Shown here: positions 22,502-31,681 of the stretch, in pieces
Position numbering within the stretch: position 1 is the first letter of the stretch
How the letters are laid out: every line of letters begins with the position of its first letter
Assembly: GCA_018336035.1 (NCBI GenBank)
Contig: JAGXRD010000005.1
Location: forward strand, 1-33,131
Direction of reading: 5' to 3'
DNA length: 33,131 nucleotides
Source: Alphaproteobacteria bacterium
Lineage (GTDB): Bacteria; Pseudomonadota; Alphaproteobacteria; Ferrovibrionales; Ferrovibrionaceae
Position numbers and translations under genes: made by a program
Notes under the pieces: generated by a model
Databases searched by the model: none
The model's input: only the letters and a program-made list of their open reading frames with translations
What the model was told of the DNA's origin: nothing

Positions 22502-24748
22502 TCAGACTTTCCGGGCCGGCATCGGCGCGCCTTGCGGCAGTGCAGCGAGCAGGCCAAGCAGGAACCAGAAACTGCGCTGGGAGAAGAAGTCATGCACGGT
22601 CACGGCGGCGCCAAGCGTGACCAGCGCGACCAGCAGCCCGACTGCCCAGCCGGCAGTGTTTGCGCGCGTCATGCCGCAATAGGCGTGCCACATGGCGACA
22701 CCGAATGTTGCAGCCACAGCCAGCAGGCCGACCAGCCCGGTTTCGGCCAGTAGCCAGACCGGCACCGAATGGATCACCAGCGGGCCGCCGGTGGTGCTGA
22801 GATAGTGATGCATGTAGGCGCCCAAGCCATGGCCGAAGACGGGCCGCTCCAGCCACATCGCCCAGCCGTCGGTAATGCTGGTCCAGCGTTCGAGATCGCC
22901 GGACTGGCGTTCGATGCTGACCTGCAGCAGGGCGGTGAGATGTTGCACGTAGGCCGCGTCGGTGATCTTGCTGCCCGTGAAGAAGGCCGCCGCTTTGACG
23001 ACCAAGGTCACCAAAATGGCGTAGATTTCGTGCAGCTGCATGCAGAACAGCAGCGTCGCCAGTGGCCAGATCAGGCTCGGCAATAGGGCGCGGCGACTGC
23101 CCTGCGCCGGGAAAAGCATCATCGTCGTCAGCAGGATCAGGATCATCCCTAAGCCGGCGCGGGAATGGCAGAAATAGATAGCGGCACTGGCAACACTGAG
23201 GATCAGTGCCAGCAGATATCGGTGGCGGCCGAAAATGCCCAGATGCCAGGCGGCGACGGCCGCCGAAGCTGTCATCACCATCTGAACGGCGAAGGCATTT
23301 GTGTTGCCGGCATAGGCTTTGAGCGGCAGAGAGAAGATATCGGGATGGAATTTGATGCCAAATAGCGCGGCGATCATCAGGCCCAGCTGCAGCACCGCGA
23401 TGGTGGTGCCGGTGGCGATGAAGGTCGACAGCAGGATGCGGCGATGCCGCTCCGTTGTCACGGCAATCGCTACACCGGTGGTGACATAGCCGAGAATGAT
23501 CAGCCAGCCCAGGCCGCGATTGAGGAATGCCCAGTTGGTCCAGCCGAAACGGCTGTAGCCATAGGCCAGCGACGCGACGAAGACCAGCGTCACCGCGGCC
23601 AGGCCCGCCAGCAGCAGCTTTGGCAGCGGCAGCGCATGCCGGTAGCGCCACAGGAAAAGCGGCGAGAGGCCCAGGCTGGTCAGCGCGATCAGATCGGCGA
23701 TATTGGCGGTGAGTTCGCCACCGCGCATGGGAATGCGCAGCTGGAAAAACAGCAGCATGGCACAGAGCATGCAGCCGATGGTGACGCCGAGTATGCCCCA
23801 GTCGATGCCGGGGGCGACAGCAGGTGCTGGCGGCTTCTGCATCGCATATTTCTTGCGATGCCGCATCACGATCAGGGTGCTGATGACTGCGAAGATTACC
23901 ACGAGACACAGATACAGCAGGCCGATGGCAACAGCGCTGGCAACTGCAGCGGAGTCATTGATGCCAATGGCGCCCAATGCCTGCGCCGCGCTCAGTTCGC
24001 GGATGCCCCAGCCGGAAAAACTGATCGGCAGGCTGGAGGTAAACATCACGATGATCAGGGCGGCGATCACCTCGCCGTCGAAGCGTGCGATGCCGATGCC
24101 GCGCAGCAGGCTGAGATAGGCCCCAAGCATGCAGGCATGTGCCAGCAGCGTGATCACCACGCCGGGCCATTGGCGACGGGCCGCGCGCAGCGAGCCGGGC
24201 AGGCCCTCCAGCATCCCGGCCGGGCGCAGCACCGTTGCAGAAACCACGACAGCAACCACGGCCAGCGTGGCCAGCACCGACAGCAGCGAGAAACCGGCTG
24301 GCAGCAGGTCGAAGTGGATATTGACGAAAAGATACCAGGCGCTGACCAGGCTGAGCAGGAACAGGATGACGGCTGCCTGGATGCGCTCCCAGTAGGTGGC
24401 GATCACCGAGGCGCTGAACGGCACCCCGTCGGCGGCCAGGGCGGCAGCGCGGCTCAGGCTCTGGCCGATGATGTTGAGGAAGATCTGATTGGAAACCTGG
24501 CCGATCGAGTGGGCGAAAAACAGGCTGCGCCAGCCCGGGTGAAAGCCGAGGCCGCCCAGCACCGAACGGAAGCGCACCAGCGAGAGCAGTGAATTGGCTA
24601 ATACCAGCACGGCTGCCGCCGCGATGCTCGACCAGTGGATCGAGCCCAGGGTGTTGATGACCGTATCGATGCCGACGAAATACAGGGTCGCAACGAGCGA
24701 CCCAAGAGAGATCAGCGCCAGAAAGGCAAGACGAAGGCCACGGGCCAT
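22502..24748 (-). CDS. Fused flippase-like (LPG_synthase_TM) and O-antigen-ligase membrane protein
   Basis: This is a large inner-membrane protein of 748 residues with about 18-20 hydrophobic segments. Residues about 1-310 resemble the LPG_synthase_TM/UPF0104 flippase-like domain: LLSLVRFRSVLGGLGF, FAHSIGQVSNQIFLNIIGQ and SLPISFSGWGIRELSA. After a basic linker (RHRKKYAMQ), residues about 325-748 resemble Wzy_C O-antigen ligases and polymerases: CHSRAGLGMILILL, a long periplasmic loop before RPVFGHGLGAYMHHYLS, and HSVPVWLLAETGLVGLLA. It may move or join lipid-linked glycans. The start is uncertain: the ATG at 24748 precedes the first membrane helix, while earlier ATGs would read through a palindrome. 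tRNA-Thr lies upstream. Confidence 0.78.
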   Translation of the reverse strand: MARGLRLAFLALISLGSLVATLYFVGIDTVINTLGSIHWSSIAAAAVLVLANSLLSLVRFRSVLGGLGFHPGWRSLFFAHSIGQVSNQIFLNIIGQSLSRAAALAADGVPFSASVIATYWERIQAAVILFLLSLVSAWYLFVNIHFDLLPAGFSLLSVLATLAVVAVVVSATVLRPAGMLEGLPGSLRAARRQWPGVVITLLAHACMLGAYLSLLRGIGIARFDGEVIAALIIVMFTSSLPISFSGWGIRELSAAQALGAIGINDSAAVASAVAIGLLYLCLVVIFAVISTLIVMRHRKKYAMQKPPAPAVAPGIDWGILGVTIGCMLCAMLLFFQLRIPMRGGELTANIADLIALTSLGLSPLFLWRYRHALPLPKLLLAGLAAVTLVFVASLAYGYSRFGWTNWAFLNRGLGWLIILGYVTTGVAIAVTTERHRRILLSTFIATGTTIAVLQLGLMIAALFGIKFHPDIFSLPLKAYAGNTNAFAVQMVMTASAAVAAWHLGIFGRHRYLLALILSVASAAIYFCHSRAGLGMILILLTTMMLFPAQGSRRALLPSLIWPLATLLFCMQLHEIYAILVTLVVKAAAFFTGSKITDAAYVQHLTALLQVSIERQSGDLERWTSITDGWAMWLERPVFGHGLGAYMHHYLSTTGGPLVIHSVPVWLLAETGLVGLLAVAATFGVAMWHAYCGMTRANTAGWAVGLLVALVTLGAAVTVHDFFSQRSFWFLLGLLAALPQGAPMPARKV

Positions 24749-24800
24749 TGCGGATTGTCTGATCTTTTGAGAGTGCGTGATCAAGTGGGCCATGGTCATG

Positions 24801-24819
24801 CCATGCCGAATCGGCATGG
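24801..24819. repeat. 19-base palindrome between tRNA-Thr and the fusion gene
   Basis: CCATGCCGA and TCGGCATGG flank a single A, giving a perfect 9-base inverted repeat. It lies 52 bases beyond the 3' end of the tRNA on the leftward transcript and 53 bases before the chosen start of the membrane-protein gene. It could be an operator, or form an 8-base hairpin with a three-base loop in RNA. Confidence 0.5.
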
Positions 24820-24870
24820 GCAAGTTGTCCATAAGACGTAGAGATAAAAAGAGTCGGGGAGCCGGGAAGA

Positions 24871-24945
24871 TGGTGCTGCTGGACAGGATTGAACTGTCGA
24901 CCTCCTCATTACCAATGAGGTGCTCTACCACTGAGCTACAGCAGC
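24871..24945 (-). tRNA. tRNA-Thr (anticodon GGT)
   Basis: On the minus strand a full cloverleaf can be drawn. The acceptor arm GCTGCTG pairs with CAGCAGC, followed by discriminator A and an encoded CCA (24871-24873). The D arm has AGCTCAGTGGTAGAGC. The anticodon stem CCTCA/TGAGG holds loop TTGGTAA with anticodon GGT, which reads threonine codons ACC and ACT. The T arm GACAG/CTGTC has loop TTCAATC. All stems are paired and no intron is present. Confidence 0.96.
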
Positions 24946-25247
24946 CCGGACCCGGTGTTACATTCGGCTGGATGAATATCCAACAAGAGTAACTGGGGCC
25001 TAAAATGACGAACCGGCCCTCGGACCTTGAGAGCCCGGCCGGCGTCGGGCGCGGAAACTGCCACAGCCGGCCGGTTGGCGCAAGCACGACATCCAAGGTT
25101 TTGGCCGGGTTTTGCGAAATCGGGAATTTGTCCGTCTTTCCGGGGCTTTGAGCCGTGATCGTGACGGCCGGTCAGCGCATTTCCGATTGACGGCCGCACC
25201 CCCGCTGGCTATCGCTGCCGGCATTGCAAAGGTCGTCGGGAAGGGTG
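24946..25247. other. Intergenic region upstream of tRNA-Thr
   Basis: These 302 bases lie between the divergent tRNA-Thr gene and the small gene at 25248. Short open frames cross it, but none has a ribosome site or protein-like composition. The part next to the tRNA is AT-richer and holds a possible tRNA promoter on the minus strand (24957-24986). The rest is GC-rich with scattered GCCGG motifs, and I see no strong structure in it. Confidence 0.5.
24957..24986 (-). promoter_or_regulatory. Possible promoter of tRNA-Thr
   Basis: On the minus strand, TTGTTG (24981-24986) and TGTAAC (24957-24962) are separated by 18 bases, a fair match to sigma-70 boxes. They end 11 bases before the tRNA 5' end. 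This is a motif match only. Confidence 0.3.
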
Positions 25248-25442
25248 ATGGCAGATAGCGACAGCCCAGCTCCGGATGAGCCGGTTTCGGCCCTGCGCCG
25301 CCGCACGGCGAAGGCGCGCGCTGAGCGCGCCGCCCGGCTGGCCGCCAACCTGCGCGCCAATATCGGCCGCCGCAAACAGCAGGCCCGCGCCCGGCTGGCT
25401 GGTGAGGCCACAGACGGATCAGAAGATGATCCAGCCGCCTGA
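25248..25442 (+). CDS. Small arginine-rich protein
   Basis: This is a 64-residue protein with an acidic start (DSDSPAPDEP) and a strongly basic helical middle (ALRRRTAKARAERAARL, then LRANIGRRKQQARARL) and an acidic end. Short basic proteins with an R-x-N-[IL]-x-[RK]-RK-x-QARAR core are common and uncharacterised in Alphaproteobacteria; this identification is from memory of the pattern. GGGAAGGG just before ATG 25248 acts as ribosome site. It lies 74 bases before dcd on the same strand. Confidence 0.6.
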   Translation: MADSDSPAPDEPVSALRRRTAKARAERAARLAANLRANIGRRKQQARARLAGEATDGSEDDPAA

Positions 25443-25516
25443 TGGGGGCGCTTGACGCGCCAGTGCGGCCCGCTTAAGCCCGAAGGCGTGAGATTCCGGC
25501 GCTGAAAGGGCCCTTC

Positions 25517-26071
<555 letters not shown>

Positions 26072-26072
26072 C

Positions 26073-26735
26073 ATGGTATCGCGCGGCCGTTTCCGTGCCG
26101 TGCGTTTGCTGATCTGCATCGCAATGCTCTGTGGCCTGCTGCTGCAGGGCCGTCCGGCACGGGCCGATGTCGCCCTGCAGCGTAGTCACCTGCAAAACAT
26201 CGCGGGCGTCTCGTTTTTGATTCCGGCGCGCTACATCACCTATCCTCGCAGCCGCATCAATGGCGCAACCACGCTGGTTGCAGTGGATGCCGTCTTGCCC
26301 GACTTCGGTCCGGCGATTGCCGAGGATGGCCGCATCGCACCGGTCATGCAGAGTGTACGTGCCCAGCTCATGCAAGGGGCTGCGCCATCCGATGTGCTCA
26401 AGCGGCTGCGGACGTTGCCTTATTACGATTTTTCCGGTGTCGACTGGGCGCGGCCGGGTCTACAGGAGACGCCTGGCGACAATCTGGAACACCGCTATGT
26501 CTTTGTAGAGGGTGGTGGCATGACCGGCTGGATCAAATGTGTACGCATGCCGGACCCGACAGCACCACAACAGCCCTTGCCGCTCTGCCGGGCAGCAGTG
26601 ATCCCGTATCTGCCCGGCCTCAATGCCGAGATGTCTTTCCCGGCTGCCCTGCTGCCGGAATTCGCGGCACTGCGGGCGCGGCTGTTTGTCCTGCTCGACC
26701 GTTTCCGCGCCGAAGCGGCCACGCGCAGGCCCTGA
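26073..26735 (+). CDS. Secreted protein of unknown function
   Basis: This is a 220-residue precursor. A basic start and hydrophobic core form a signal peptide, probably cut after ARA31. The mature part has few recognisable marks: FLIPARYIT near the start, a pair of cysteines (in IKCVRM and LPLCRAAV) about 20 residues apart that could form a disulfide, and a helical arginine-rich end. It begins one base after dcd stops, so it depends on the dcd message. The product is likely periplasmic. I do not recognise the family. Confidence 0.7.
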   Translation: MVSRGRFRAVRLLICIAMLCGLLLQGRPARADVALQRSHLQNIAGVSFLIPARYITYPRSRINGATTLVAVDAVLPDFGPAIAEDGRIAPVMQSVRAQLMQGAAPSDVLKRLRTLPYYDFSGVDWARPGLQETPGDNLEHRYVFVEGGGMTGWIKCVRMPDPTAPQQPLPLCRAAVIPYLPGLNAEMSFPAALLPEFAALRARLFVLLDRFRAEAATRRP

Positions 26736-26908
26736 CACCGCCGGCAACCGCATTCCCGCCGCATTGTGATGGTGTTTACGCAACCGGTGGCGGGATGCCG
26801 TGCTGCTGCCCCGCACTGGCGATTCGGCCCCCTTTGCGCTAGACAAGCGGTGCCCTATTTGTCTCTGGCTGGCGATTTCTGCCGGTAGTCCTTTGGAATC
26901 AATGTGTT

Positions 26909-28189
26909 ATGGATAGAATTCGGTTGCGCGGCGGCAAGCCGCTGGACGGCAGCATCGGCATCGGCGGCGCCAAGAACGCGGCGCTGCCGCTGATGGCGGC
27001 CAGCCTGCTGAGCGAGGAGACGCTGACGCTTTCCAACGTGCCGCATCTGGCCGATATCGCCACCATGGCGCATCTGCTGCAGCAGCATGGCGTCGATATC
27101 TCGATGGATGGCGGCAACGGCACCCCCGAAGGCCGCACCATGCATCTGAATGGCGGCAAGATCACCTCGACCGTGGCGCCCTACGATATCGTGCGCAAGA
27201 TGCGCGCGAGCGTGCTGGTGCTTGGGCCCCTGCTGGCGCGGTTCGGCGAAGCCGAAGTCTCGCTGCCGGGCGGCTGCGCCATCGGCACGCGGCCGGTGGA
27301 TCTGCATATCATGGGTCTCAAGGCGATGGGCGCCGAGATCAATGTCGAGAACGGCTATATCAAGGCCAAGGCCAAGAAGGGCCTGAAGGGTGCCGTGATC
27401 CGCTTCCCGCAGGTCAGCGTCGGCGCCACCGAAAACCTGCTGATGGCGGCGTCGCTGGCAGACGGCACCACCGTGCTGGAGAATGCCGCGCGCGAGCCCG
27501 AGATCACCGATCTGGCACAATGCCTGGTCGCCATGGGCGCGATGATCGATGGCATCGGCAGCGAACATATCACCGTGCATGGCAAGCCCTCCCTGCGCGG
27601 CGGCACGCATAAGATCGTGCCCGATCGCATCGAGATCGGCACCTATCTGGCCGCAGTCGCGATCTGCGGCGGCAAGGTGGAGTTGACCGGCGCGCGGCTC
27701 GACCTGATCGAGGCGGTGGCAGATAAACTGGTCGAAGCTGGCTGCGTGATCGAGCAGACCACGCGCGGCATTTCGATTGCGCGCAATGGGTCGCGCCTGA
27801 AAGGCGTCGATTTCCTCACCGCGCCCTATCCGGGTTTCCCGACCGACATGCAGGCGCAGATGATGTCGCTCATGGCGGTGGCCGAGGGCGCCTCGATGAT
27901 CACCGAGACGATCTTCGAGAACCGCTTCATGCATGTGCCGGAACTCACCCGCATGGGCGCGAATATCGTGGTGCATGGCTCTTCGGCGCTGGTGCGCGGC
28001 GTGCCCAAGCTGACCGGCGCGCCGGTGATGGCCACCGACCTGCGCGCCTCGGTGTCGCTGGTACTGGCCGGCCTGGCGGCTGAAGGCGAGACAGTCGTGA
28101 ACCGTGTCTATCATCTCGACCGCGGCTACGAACGGCTGGAAGACAAGCTGTCGGCCTGCGGCGCCGATATCGAAAGACTGAAGGACTGA
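26909..28189 (+). CDS. murA: UDP-N-acetylglucosamine 1-carboxyvinyltransferase
   Basis: This enzyme adds enolpyruvate to UDP-GlcNAc, the first committed step of peptidoglycan synthesis, in the cytoplasm. The length of 426 residues is typical. K22 in GGAKNAALP and C123 in [12 protein letters not shown] are the substrate-binding lysine and the catalytic cysteine that fosfomycin would alkylate. The [13 protein letters not shown] motif carries the conserved aspartate. The cysteine is present rather than aspartate, predicting fosfomycin sensitivity of the target. A 173-base gap upstream probably holds the operon promoter. DUF2948 starts two bases after its stop. Confidence 0.97.
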   Translation: MDRIRLRGGKPLDGSIGIGGAKNAALPLMAASLLSEETLTLSNVPHLADIATMAHLLQQHGVDISMDGGNGTPEGRTMHLNGGKITSTVAPYDIVRKMRASVLVLGPLLARFGEAEVSLPGGCAIGTRPVDLHIMGLKAMGAEINVENGYIKAKAKKGLKGAVIRFPQVSVGATENLLMAASLADGTTVLENAAREPEITDLAQCLVAMGAMIDGIGSEHITVHGKPSLRGGTHKIVPDRIEIGTYLAAVAICGGKVELTGARLDLIEAVADKLVEAGCVIEQTTRGISIARNGSRLKGVDFLTAPYPGFPTDMQAQMMSLMAVAEGASMITETIFENRFMHVPELTRMGANIVVHGSSALVRGVPKLTGAPVMATDLRASVSLVLAGLAAEGETVVNRVYHLDRGYERLEDKLSACGADIERLKD

Positions 28190-28191
28190 GG

Positions 28192-28686
28192 ATGCAGGAC
28201 GACCGCCGCAAGTCGCTGCGTTTTCCGCCTCTGCGCCTGCGTGCAGAGGATGCGGAGGATGTGATCGTGCTGGCGGCCTGCCTGCAGGATGCGACCCTGC
28301 GCGCCTCCGACATGACCTTCCTGCCGAAGCAGCGGCGGTTCGCACTGGTGCTGAACCGCTTCCGCTGGGAAGACGAGACCCGCGTCGATGCACGCGGCAA
28401 GCTGGTGCGGGCGCTGCCGCATGTGCGCGTCCCGGCCGGCCTGCATTTCGACGGTGTGCTGAAGGTACAGTCGACCGGCATCGACCGTGACGACGCCAAG
28501 GCACCGCTCGAACTGCTCTCGATTATTGCCGAGCCGCTAGGCGAAGAGCCCTCGGCCGTGCTCACTCTGGTATTTGCCGGCGGCGGCGCCGTTCGGCTCG
28601 AAGTCGAATGCGTGGACGCACAGATGCAGGATCTGGGGCAACCCTATCCGGTGCGTCGCGCGCCCAAGCATAAGGAAGTGTCATGA
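28192..28686 (+). CDS. DUF2948 family protein
   Basis: This 164-residue protein matches the alphaproteobacterial DUF2948 family: [20 protein letters not shown], then [20 protein letters not shown] and a strand-rich C-terminal half. The function is unknown. Its place between murA and hisG is conserved in Alphaproteobacteria. It starts two bases after murA and its stop overlaps the hisG start by four bases (ATGA), so it is translated as part of the operon. There is no signal peptide or membrane helix. Confidence 0.88.
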   Translation: MQDDRRKSLRFPPLRLRAEDAEDVIVLAACLQDATLRASDMTFLPKQRRFALVLNRFRWEDETRVDARGKLVRALPHVRVPAGLHFDGVLKVQSTGIDRDDAKAPLELLSIIAEPLGEEPSAVLTLVFAGGGAVRLEVECVDAQMQDLGQPYPVRRAPKHKEVS

Positions 28687-29381
28687 GCGTGTCTGATTCG
28701 AACAAGCTGGTGATGGCGCTGCCCAAGGGCCGCATACTGAAAGAGGTGATGCCGCTGCTGCTGGCCGCCGGCATCGAGCCGGAGAAAGAATTCTCTGACG
28801 ACAACAGTCGTAAATTACGGTTCGCCACCAGTCAGCCGGATATTGAGCTGATCCGCGTGCGCAGCTTCGATGTTGCCACTTTCGTCGCCTTCGGCGCCGC
28901 GCAGCTCGGCGTCTGCGGCAATGACGTGCTGATGGAATTCGATTTCCCGGAAATCTATGCACCGCTCGATCTCGATATCGGCCATTGCCGCCTGTCGGTC
29001 GCGGAACCCGCCTCGCTCTCGGCCTCGGACGATCCGAAGCGCTGGAGCCATGTGCGCGTCGCCACCAAATATCCGCATGTGACGCAGAATTACTTCGCCG
29101 CGCGCGGTGTGCAGGCCGAATGCATCAAGCTGAACGGTGCGATGGAGCTGGCGCCGACGCTCGGCCTGTGCCGCCGCATCGTCGATCTGGTTTCCACCGG
29201 TGCGACGCTGAAGGCCAATGGCCTGGTCGAGGTGGAAGTGATCGCGCAGGTCACGTCCAGACTCGTGGTCAATCGCGCGGCACTCAAGACCCGCCCGATC
29301 CAGGTCGGTGGCTGGCTCGAGAAGTTCACCGCTGCCGTCGAGGCCGCCCATGCGACCAAAGCCAAGAAGGCAGCCAGCTGA
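28683..29381 (+). CDS. hisG: ATP phosphoribosyltransferase, short form
   Basis: This enzyme joins ATP and PRPP in the first step of histidine synthesis. At 232 residues it lacks the C-terminal regulatory domain of the long form, so it should need the HisZ subunit for activity and feedback control; hisZ is not in this window. Marks are [12 protein letters not shown], the [11 protein letters not shown] active-site region, and [16 protein letters not shown]. The start overlaps the DUF2948 stop by four bases, and its own TGA shares one base with the hisD ATG. Confidence 0.95.
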   Translation: MSVSDSNKLVMALPKGRILKEVMPLLLAAGIEPEKEFSDDNSRKLRFATSQPDIELIRVRSFDVATFVAFGAAQLGVCGNDVLMEFDFPEIYAPLDLDIGHCRLSVAEPASLSASDDPKRWSHVRVATKYPHVTQNYFAARGVQAECIKLNGAMELAPTLGLCRRIVDLVSTGATLKANGLVEVEVIAQVTSRLVVNRAALKTRPIQVGGWLEKFTAAVEAAHATKAKKAAS

Positions 29382-30682
29382 TGCCTGTCTCGCTGAACGC
29401 AACGGATAAGGATTTCACCGCGCGTTTCGATGCCATGGTGAAGGCCAAGCGCGACGCCGAGGCCGATGTCTCGGCCGTGGTGACGCAGATCATCGCCGAT
29501 GTGCGCAAGCGCGGCGATGCCGCGCTGCATGAGCTGAATGCCAAATTCGATCATGTCGATTCAGCAAAGCTCGGCCTGCGCATTTCGCAAGCCGAGATCG
29601 ACACTGCCGCTGCGCTTGTCGATGGAGACACATACAAGGCATTGGAAGTCGCCGCTGCCCGCATCCGCGATTTCCATGCGCGCCAGAAGCCGTCAGACGA
29701 TTTCTACACCGATGCGCAGGGCGTGAAGCTTGGTCACCGCTGGACGCCGCTGGATGCCGTGGGGCTTTACGTGCCCGGCGGCAAGGCGGCTTATCCGTCC
29801 TCGGTGCTGATGAATGCGCTGCCGGCCGTGGTGGCTGGCGTGCGCCGCGTCGTCGTCACGCTGCCGACGCCGCATGGCGAACTCAACCCGCTGGTGATGG
29901 CGGCGCTGAAGCTCGCCGGCGTGACGGAAGTCTACCGCATCGGTGGCGCGCAGGCCGTGGCAGCACTGGCCTATGGCACCGAAAGCATTCCTGCCGTCGA
30001 CAAGATCACCGGCCCCGGTAACAGCTTTGTTGTCACCGCCAAGCGGCTGGTCTTCGGGCAGGTCGGCATCGACAATCCGGCGGGCCCGTCGGAGATTCTG
30101 GTGGTTGCCGACAACAAGAACGATCCGGCCTGGATCGCCGCCGATCTGCTCAGTCAGGCCGAGCATGACGAAGTGGCGCAGTCTGTGCTGATCACCGATG
30201 ATGCCGCCTTCGCCGAAAAGGTCGGCGCCGCGGTGCGCGCCCAGCTCGCCACCATGCCGCGCAGCAATATCGCCACGCCGTCCTGGGAAAAGTTCGGTGC
30301 ATTGATCACGGTAAAGCAGCTGTCCGATGCCGCGCCGCTGGTCGATGCCATCGCGCCCGAGCATCTGGAGCTTGCCATCGACGATCCGCATGCGCTGGCC
30401 GCCCAGGTGCGCCATGCCGGCGCGATCTTCCTGGGCCGCCATACGCCGGAAGCGATCGGCGATTATGTCGCCGGGCCCAATCACGTCCTGCCCACGGCGG
30501 GCGCGGCGCGCTTTGCCTCGGGGCTCAACCTGCTCGATTTCATGAAGCGCACCACGCTGGTGCAGTGCGACGAGGCCTCGCTGCAGAAGATCGGCCCGGC
30601 CGCCGTGGCACTGGCCACTGCCGAGGGCCTGCAGGGCCATGCTTTGTCGGTGTCGATCAGGCTGCCCAAGGGAGCTTTATGA
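29381..30682 (+). CDS. hisD: Histidinol dehydrogenase
   Basis: This zinc enzyme oxidises histidinol twice with NAD to give histidine, the last step of the pathway. The length is 433 residues. Zinc ligands Q259, H262, D361 and H420 are present at nearly the E. coli positions (Q259, H262, D360, H419), in LLSQAEHDE, IGDYVAGPNH and GLQGHALSV. The KITGPGNSFV motif and the acid E-H-L-E-L segment are also typical. Open frame continues far upstream inside hisG, but ATG 29381 overlaps the hisG stop as TGATG and matches the family N-terminus. Confidence 0.97.
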   Translation: MPVSLNATDKDFTARFDAMVKAKRDAEADVSAVVTQIIADVRKRGDAALHELNAKFDHVDSAKLGLRISQAEIDTAAALVDGDTYKALEVAAARIRDFHARQKPSDDFYTDAQGVKLGHRWTPLDAVGLYVPGGKAAYPSSVLMNALPAVVAGVRRVVVTLPTPHGELNPLVMAALKLAGVTEVYRIGGAQAVAALAYGTESIPAVDKITGPGNSFVVTAKRLVFGQVGIDNPAGPSEILVVADNKNDPAWIAADLLSQAEHDEVAQSVLITDDAAFAEKVGAAVRAQLATMPRSNIATPSWEKFGALITVKQLSDAAPLVDAIAPEHLELAIDDPHALAAQVRHAGAIFLGRHTPEAIGDYVAGPNHVLPTAGAARFASGLNLLDFMKRTTLVQCDEASLQKIGPAAVALATAEGLQGHALSVSIRLPKGAL

Positions 30683-31170
30683 GCGAACGGACGCCACCGG
30701 ACTGCCATCGCCTTGTCGAGGTCAAGCTCGACGAGCGGACGGTGGTGCGCCGCTCGGCCGATATCGAGCATGAGCTGAAGATCGCGATGTTCGACCTGAT
30801 CGAGCAGAACAGCTTCTCGCCGGTCGGCGCGCATGACAACCAGGGCCCGTTCCAGCTGTCGATCGGCATTGCCGACAACCGGCTGGTCTTCGATATCAGC
30901 GACGAGACCGCCGCGCCGCTCGGCAAGATCATCCTGGCGCTGTCGCCTTTCCGCAAGATCGTGAAGGACTACTTCGAGATCTGCGACAGCTATTATCAGG
31001 CCATCAAGCGGTCTTCGCCGTCGCAGATCGAAACCATCGACATGGCGCGGCGCGGCATCCACAACGAAGGCTCCGAACTGCTGCGGGAGCGGCTGAAGGG
31101 CAAGATCGACTGCGATTTCGATACCGCGCGTCGCCTGTTCACCGTCATCTGCGTCCTGCATATCCGGTAA
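30679..31170 (+). CDS. UPF0262 family protein
   Basis: This 163-residue protein belongs to the alphaproteobacterial UPF0262 family: RLVEVKLDERTVVRRSADIEHE near the start, FDISDE, then LALSPFRKIVKDYFEICDSYY and GIHNEGSELL, with a C-terminal TARRLFTVICVLHIR. The function is unknown. It follows hisD in many Alphaproteobacteria. The ATG overlaps the hisD stop by four bases, with GGAG at 30671-30674. The earlier in-frame codons lie inside hisD and are rejected as starts. Confidence 0.92.
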   Translation: MSERTPPDCHRLVEVKLDERTVVRRSADIEHELKIAMFDLIEQNSFSPVGAHDNQGPFQLSIGIADNRLVFDISDETAAPLGKIILALSPFRKIVKDYFEICDSYYQAIKRSSPSQIETIDMARRGIHNEGSELLRERLKGKIDCDFDTARRLFTVICVLHIR

Positions 31171-31173
31171 GCC

Positions 31174-31605
31174 ATGGACTCTCGGCTTCCCGGCAGCGTG
31201 CTGTTCTGTTGCACCATGAACAGCGTCCGGTCCCCGATGGCCGAGGGCATCCTCAAGGCGCTGTATCCCAAACAGGTCTTTGTCGACTCTGCAGGTGTGC
31301 GAAAAGAAAAGGTCGATCCGCTCGCCGTCGAGGTGATGGATGAAATCGGCCTCGATATCGCCAAGCACCGTTCGAAGAATTTCGAGGATCTGGAAGACAG
31401 TTCCTTCGACCTGATCATCTCGCTGTCGCCCGAAGCCCAGCACACCGCCGTCGACATGACCCGCACCATGGCCTGCGATGTCGAATTCTGGAACACCTTC
31501 GACCCCACCATTGTGGAAGGCACCCGCGAGCAGCGGCTGGCGGCCTATCGCGAGGTACGCGACTTTCTCAACAAGAAGATCCGCGAGCGTTTTACGAAAC
31601 GCTGA
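31174..31605 (+). CDS. Low-molecular-weight phosphatase family protein
   Basis: This 143-residue protein has the protein tyrosine phosphatase I/ArsC fold. The phosphate loop C13-T-M-N-S-V-R19-S follows the C-x5-R-S rule. FDP, in WNTFDPTIVEG, supplies the general-acid aspartate seen in this family as the DP loop. It could dephosphorylate protein tyrosines or arginines, or act as arsenate reductase; the thiol relay cysteines of thioredoxin-type ArsC are not evident, so phosphatase is favoured. It starts three bases after UPF0262 stops, in the conserved alphaproteobacterial order, and ends the operon. Confidence 0.88.
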   Translation: MDSRLPGSVLFCCTMNSVRSPMAEGILKALYPKQVFVDSAGVRKEKVDPLAVEVMDEIGLDIAKHRSKNFEDLEDSSFDLIISLSPEAQHTAVDMTRTMACDVEFWNTFDPTIVEGTREQRLAAYREVRDFLNKKIRERFTKR

Positions 31606-31615
31606 TCCCCGGCCG

Positions 31616-31656
31616 TTGACCTGCGTCAAGGCAAGGGTTGCTGCCTGGTCTACTCT
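31616..31656 (+). promoter_or_regulatory. FNR/FixK-type box and class II promoter
   Basis: TTGAC-CTGC-GTCAA at 31616-31629 is a perfect dyad fitting the TTGAY-N4-RTCAA consensus of FNR/FixK/DNR regulators. A TACTCT -10 box lies at 31651-31656, predicting a transcription start near 31663. The dyad centre (31622.5) is then about 41 bases upstream of that start, the classic position for activation by FNR-type proteins. The downstream gene starts at 31682. Confidence 0.65.
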
Positions 31657-31681
31657 GCCCTGGTAAAGCAAGGAGACCGGT

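Noticed and set aside
24871-24945. tRNA-Thr as an integration site of a mobile element
   Set aside because: No integrase gene, and no repeated copy of the tRNA 3' end is seen in the window.
24749-25096. N-terminal extension of the flippase-ligase fusion by up to 116 codons
   Set aside because: It runs through the tRNA-Thr gene and a palindrome, so it cannot be coding for most of its length.
26855-28504. 549-codon open frame antisense to murA
   Set aside because: murA on the other strand has all catalytic residues; the antisense frame is Ala/Arg/His/Gln-rich and matches no fold, so it is a GC artefact.
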